A stretch of 7,123 nt of DNA from positions 1-7,123 of the forward strand of contig JACQEF010000132.1 in the NCBI GenBank assembly GCA_016200745.1, given 5' to 3'. The position numbers were made by a program, and so were the translations under genes. Below, in pieces: positions 5,807 to 7,123 of the stretch. The notes under the pieces are model-generated. The model searched no databases, was not told the DNA's origin, and was given only the letters and a program-made list of their open reading frames with translations. Position 1 is the stretch's first letter, and each line of letters starts with the position of its first letter. This DNA is from Chloroflexota bacterium (GTDB taxonomy: Bacteria > Chloroflexota > Limnocylindria > Limnocylindrales > CSP1-4).

Positions 5807-6268
5807 CTAGGAGGCAGTGGCGACGGGAGCCGCGCGCATCTCGACGTTCGCCTTGAGACGTTGCAGCTCGCGCTCTGGTCCGGTCTTGCCCTCCATCGCG
5901 ATCAAAGGCGTGAGCAATCGCCAAAGGCCGTGCGGTTGGATCGCGGCGCCGTACCTCGCCCGCGTCGACGCCGGTCCGGCGGGCTCAAGGTCCAGGGCGA
6001 CCTCGAGATCGAACGGGGCCCCTGTGATGGAGCGCCACACGATCCTCCGGCCGGGCACGGCCTCGGCGACCTGGAACTCGACGTCCCACTTGAATGGCCC
6101 AAGAGCCATGCGCTCGCGACCACGCGAGCCGACAGCCGACCCGTTGCCTTGCAGGAGCGAAGCGTCCGTGACGCTCATCCACTCCGGGTGGCGGACGATG
6201 TCAGCCGCGTACGCCCAGACATCCGCCGCTGGACGCTCGATCGTCTGCTCGATCTGGGACTTGATCAT
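5807..6268 (-). CDS. SRPBCC-fold protein (polyketide cyclase/dehydrase-like)
   Basis: This is a 153-residue cytoplasmic protein of the START/Bet v1-like SRPBCC superfamily, whose members hold hydrophobic ligands in a helix-grip cavity. The family opening is clear: MIKSQIEQTIERPAADVWAY, then ADIVRHPEWM. The central strands follow (GSRGRERMALG, WDVEFQVAEAVPGRRIVWRS), and a long C-terminal helix ends near LQRLKANVEM. The start is ATG 6268, with GGGAGG (6281-6276) 7 bases upstream; a longer in-frame upstream extension is an Arg-rich shadow over the neighbouring gene. The ATG overlaps the stop of the preceding gene as ATGA (6268-6265), indicating translational coupling. The half-VOC ORF begins 12 bases after its TAG, in the same frame. 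Ligand and reaction are unknown; pairing with the fusion's own SRPBCC domain suggests a shared ligand or a heteromer. Confidence 0.85.
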   Translation of the reverse strand: MIKSQIEQTIERPAADVWAYAADIVRHPEWMSVTDASLLQGNGSAVGSRGRERMALGPFKWDVEFQVAEAVPGRRIVWRSITGAPFDLEVALDLEPAGPASTRARYGAAIQPHGLWRLLTPLIAMEGKTGPERELQRLKANVEMRAAPVATAS

Positions 6269-7122
6269 GCCGATGCCTCCCTCTGCTCGATGACCGGCAA
6301 CGCGCCGCCAATAACGCTGGCAAGGCGCCCGAAGGCCGTCTCCTTGTCTCGCCGCACTGCCTCGATCGCCATTGCGTCGACCGGCGGTGTGCCCTGGTAT
6401 TCCCAGCGCAGCCGGATCCGCGTCCCGCCATCCACCGGGGCGAGGTCCGCGGTCGCGGCCACCGGCCCGATCTCGGGCACGGCAAGGCGCCAGCCGACAT
6501 GGTCGTAGGGCTGCCAGTCGACGATCTCCTCGAGCGTCGCCAGCCGCCCGGTCACGCACTGGGCGGTCGTCCCGACGCCACGCCTGCCACCGCTCAGCGT
6601 CTCCTCAATTGCGATCGGTCCTTCCCACAACGTTCGAAGCGCCGGCGCGGTGAGGTGGGCCCACACGACCGCCGGATCGGCCGCGAGCCTAGTCTCGAGA
6701 TCGACGATGAGATCGGCGTCGCCGACGTCCAGACGACGGGCGCCACTCTCCGCCTGCCAGCGCGCCTCGAGGTCGAGGGTGAACGTCGAGACGCGGCCGA
6801 GGTGTTCGATCGATTCCTCGAATCCGGTCAGACCCAGTTCAGCGGAATCGAGGCCGAGGGCGGCGACCGCCTGGGCCGTGAAGAGCGCGAAGCCGTTGCC
6901 GTGGGCCGCGGCGGCACCCGCACCCTTGAGCAGTCGATGGGCGAGGATCACGTCGGATCCGGCGAGCTCGTCCCGCCCGGCGATCCGGCTCCGGACGTAC
7001 GAGCCGTGGTGGACGAAGAGCTTGAGATCGAGTCGGGGCGCCAGCCGGCACGAGTTGCAGTCGCAGCTGGTCGCCTGGTCGATGCTCCGGAGGCGCCGTC
7101 GAAAGGCGAGGTACGACGCCTC
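6265..7122 (-). CDS. DUF2652-SRPBCC fusion protein, N-terminus outside the window
   Basis: About 285 C-terminal residues are visible, and the gene runs off the right edge. The first half is the C-terminal part of a DUF2652 domain: YLAFRRRLRSI, a Cys cluster SCDCNSC, LDLKLFVHHGSYVRSRIAGR, ELAGSDVILAHRLLKG, and HGNGFALFTAQAVAALGL. The second half (from LIVDLETRLAADPAVVWAHL to the end) is an SRPBCC domain with WEGPIAIEE, GVGTTAQCVTG, VDWQPYDHVGWRL and the late strands TRIRLRWEYQG before a C-terminal helix. DUF2652 has no established function. The spacing of its VHHG and GSDVILAHRL motifs resembles class III cyclases. A GTG at 6951 is in frame but lies inside the domain, so it is not the start. 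This is the first visible gene of the minus-strand operon; the promoter lies outside the window. Confidence 0.85.
   Translation of the reverse strand, partial: EASYLAFRRRLRSIDQATSCDCNSCRLAPRLDLKLFVHHGSYVRSRIAGRDELAGSDVILAHRLLKGAGAAAAHGNGFALFTAQAVAALGLDSAELGLTGFEESIEHLGRVSTFTLDLEARWQAESGARRLDVGDADLIVDLETRLAADPAVVWAHLTAPALRTLWEGPIAIEETLSGGRRGVGTTAQCVTGRLATLEEIVDWQPYDHVGWRLAVPEIGPVAATADLAPVDGGTRIRLRWEYQGTPPVDAMAIEAVRRDKETAFGRLASVIGGALPVIEQREASA
6276..6281 (-). promoter_or_regulatory. Shine-Dalgarno site of the SRPBCC gene
   Basis: GGGAGG on the minus strand, 7 bases before ATG 6268 and inside the end of the upstream gene. It supports the short start and re-initiation at the ATGA overlap. Confidence 0.65.
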
Positions 7123-7123
7123 G

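Noticed and set aside
4658..6508. 616-codon plus-strand open frame
   Set aside because: It runs antisense to MerR, VOC and SRPBCC genes that have clear family motifs, and its product is low-complexity Arg/Ala/Pro-rich, typical of a high-GC shadow frame.
6269..6559. 97-codon upstream extension of the SRPBCC gene
   Set aside because: Arg/Gly-rich shadow of the upstream fusion gene; the family N-terminus begins at ATG 6268 with a good SD.

Overview
The window is high-GC DNA (about two thirds G+C by eye) with strong G/C preference at third codon positions, frequent GTG starts and tightly packed genes. The gene set (a large class III cyclase/ATPase/TPR signalling protein, DUF2652 and SRPBCC proteins, a TfoX N-terminal-domain protein) fits an environmental actinobacterium or a high-GC Chloroflexota lineage. 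No rRNA, tRNA or other phylogenetic marker is present, so this placement is tentative. I see no CRISPR array, insertion sequence, phage gene or recognisable RNA gene.

Left part (1-3454). The 3' part of a TfoX N-terminal-domain gene runs in from the left edge. It is followed on the same strand by an 898-residue signalling protein: an N-terminal class III nucleotidyl cyclase domain, an NB-ARC/AAA-like P-loop ATPase and a C-terminal TPR-like helical region, without a C-terminal LuxR helix-turn-helix. Its 3' end overlaps by 31 bases a convergent gene for a small dimeric alpha/beta-barrel (ABM/YgiN-like) protein, which has its own promoter and Shine-Dalgarno (SD) site.

Middle (3455-4209). This stretch has no intact gene. 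It contains the broken N-terminus of a DUF2652 gene (3852-3965), then a short piece that looks like an unrelated gene end. It finishes with a promoter region carrying two overlapping perfect palindromes that share one half-site, just ahead of a membrane protein gene.

Right part (4210-7123). A six-helix membrane protein gene converges on a MerR-family, metal-sensor-like regulator. Upstream of MerR is a sequence with the geometry of a MerR operator. Further right, on the minus strand, are a half-length VOC (glyoxalase-fold) ORF, an SRPBCC gene and a DUF2652-SRPBCC fusion that runs off the right edge. These three are spaced as an operon: a 4-base ATGA overlap, then a 12-base gap with a good SD.

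Themes. Cyclase-type folds appear three times: the intact cyclase, the DUF2652 relic, and the DUF2652 fusion, whose visible motifs line up with the cyclase. Several gene fragments (3852-3965, 3979-4107, 5374-5616, 5603-5794) mark two patches that look rearranged or deleted. I did not find a convincing new multi-gene defence or biosynthetic system. The best leads are the DUF2652/SRPBCC/half-VOC operon, the half-VOC protein itself, the palindromic promoter at 4156-4184 and the MerR operator.
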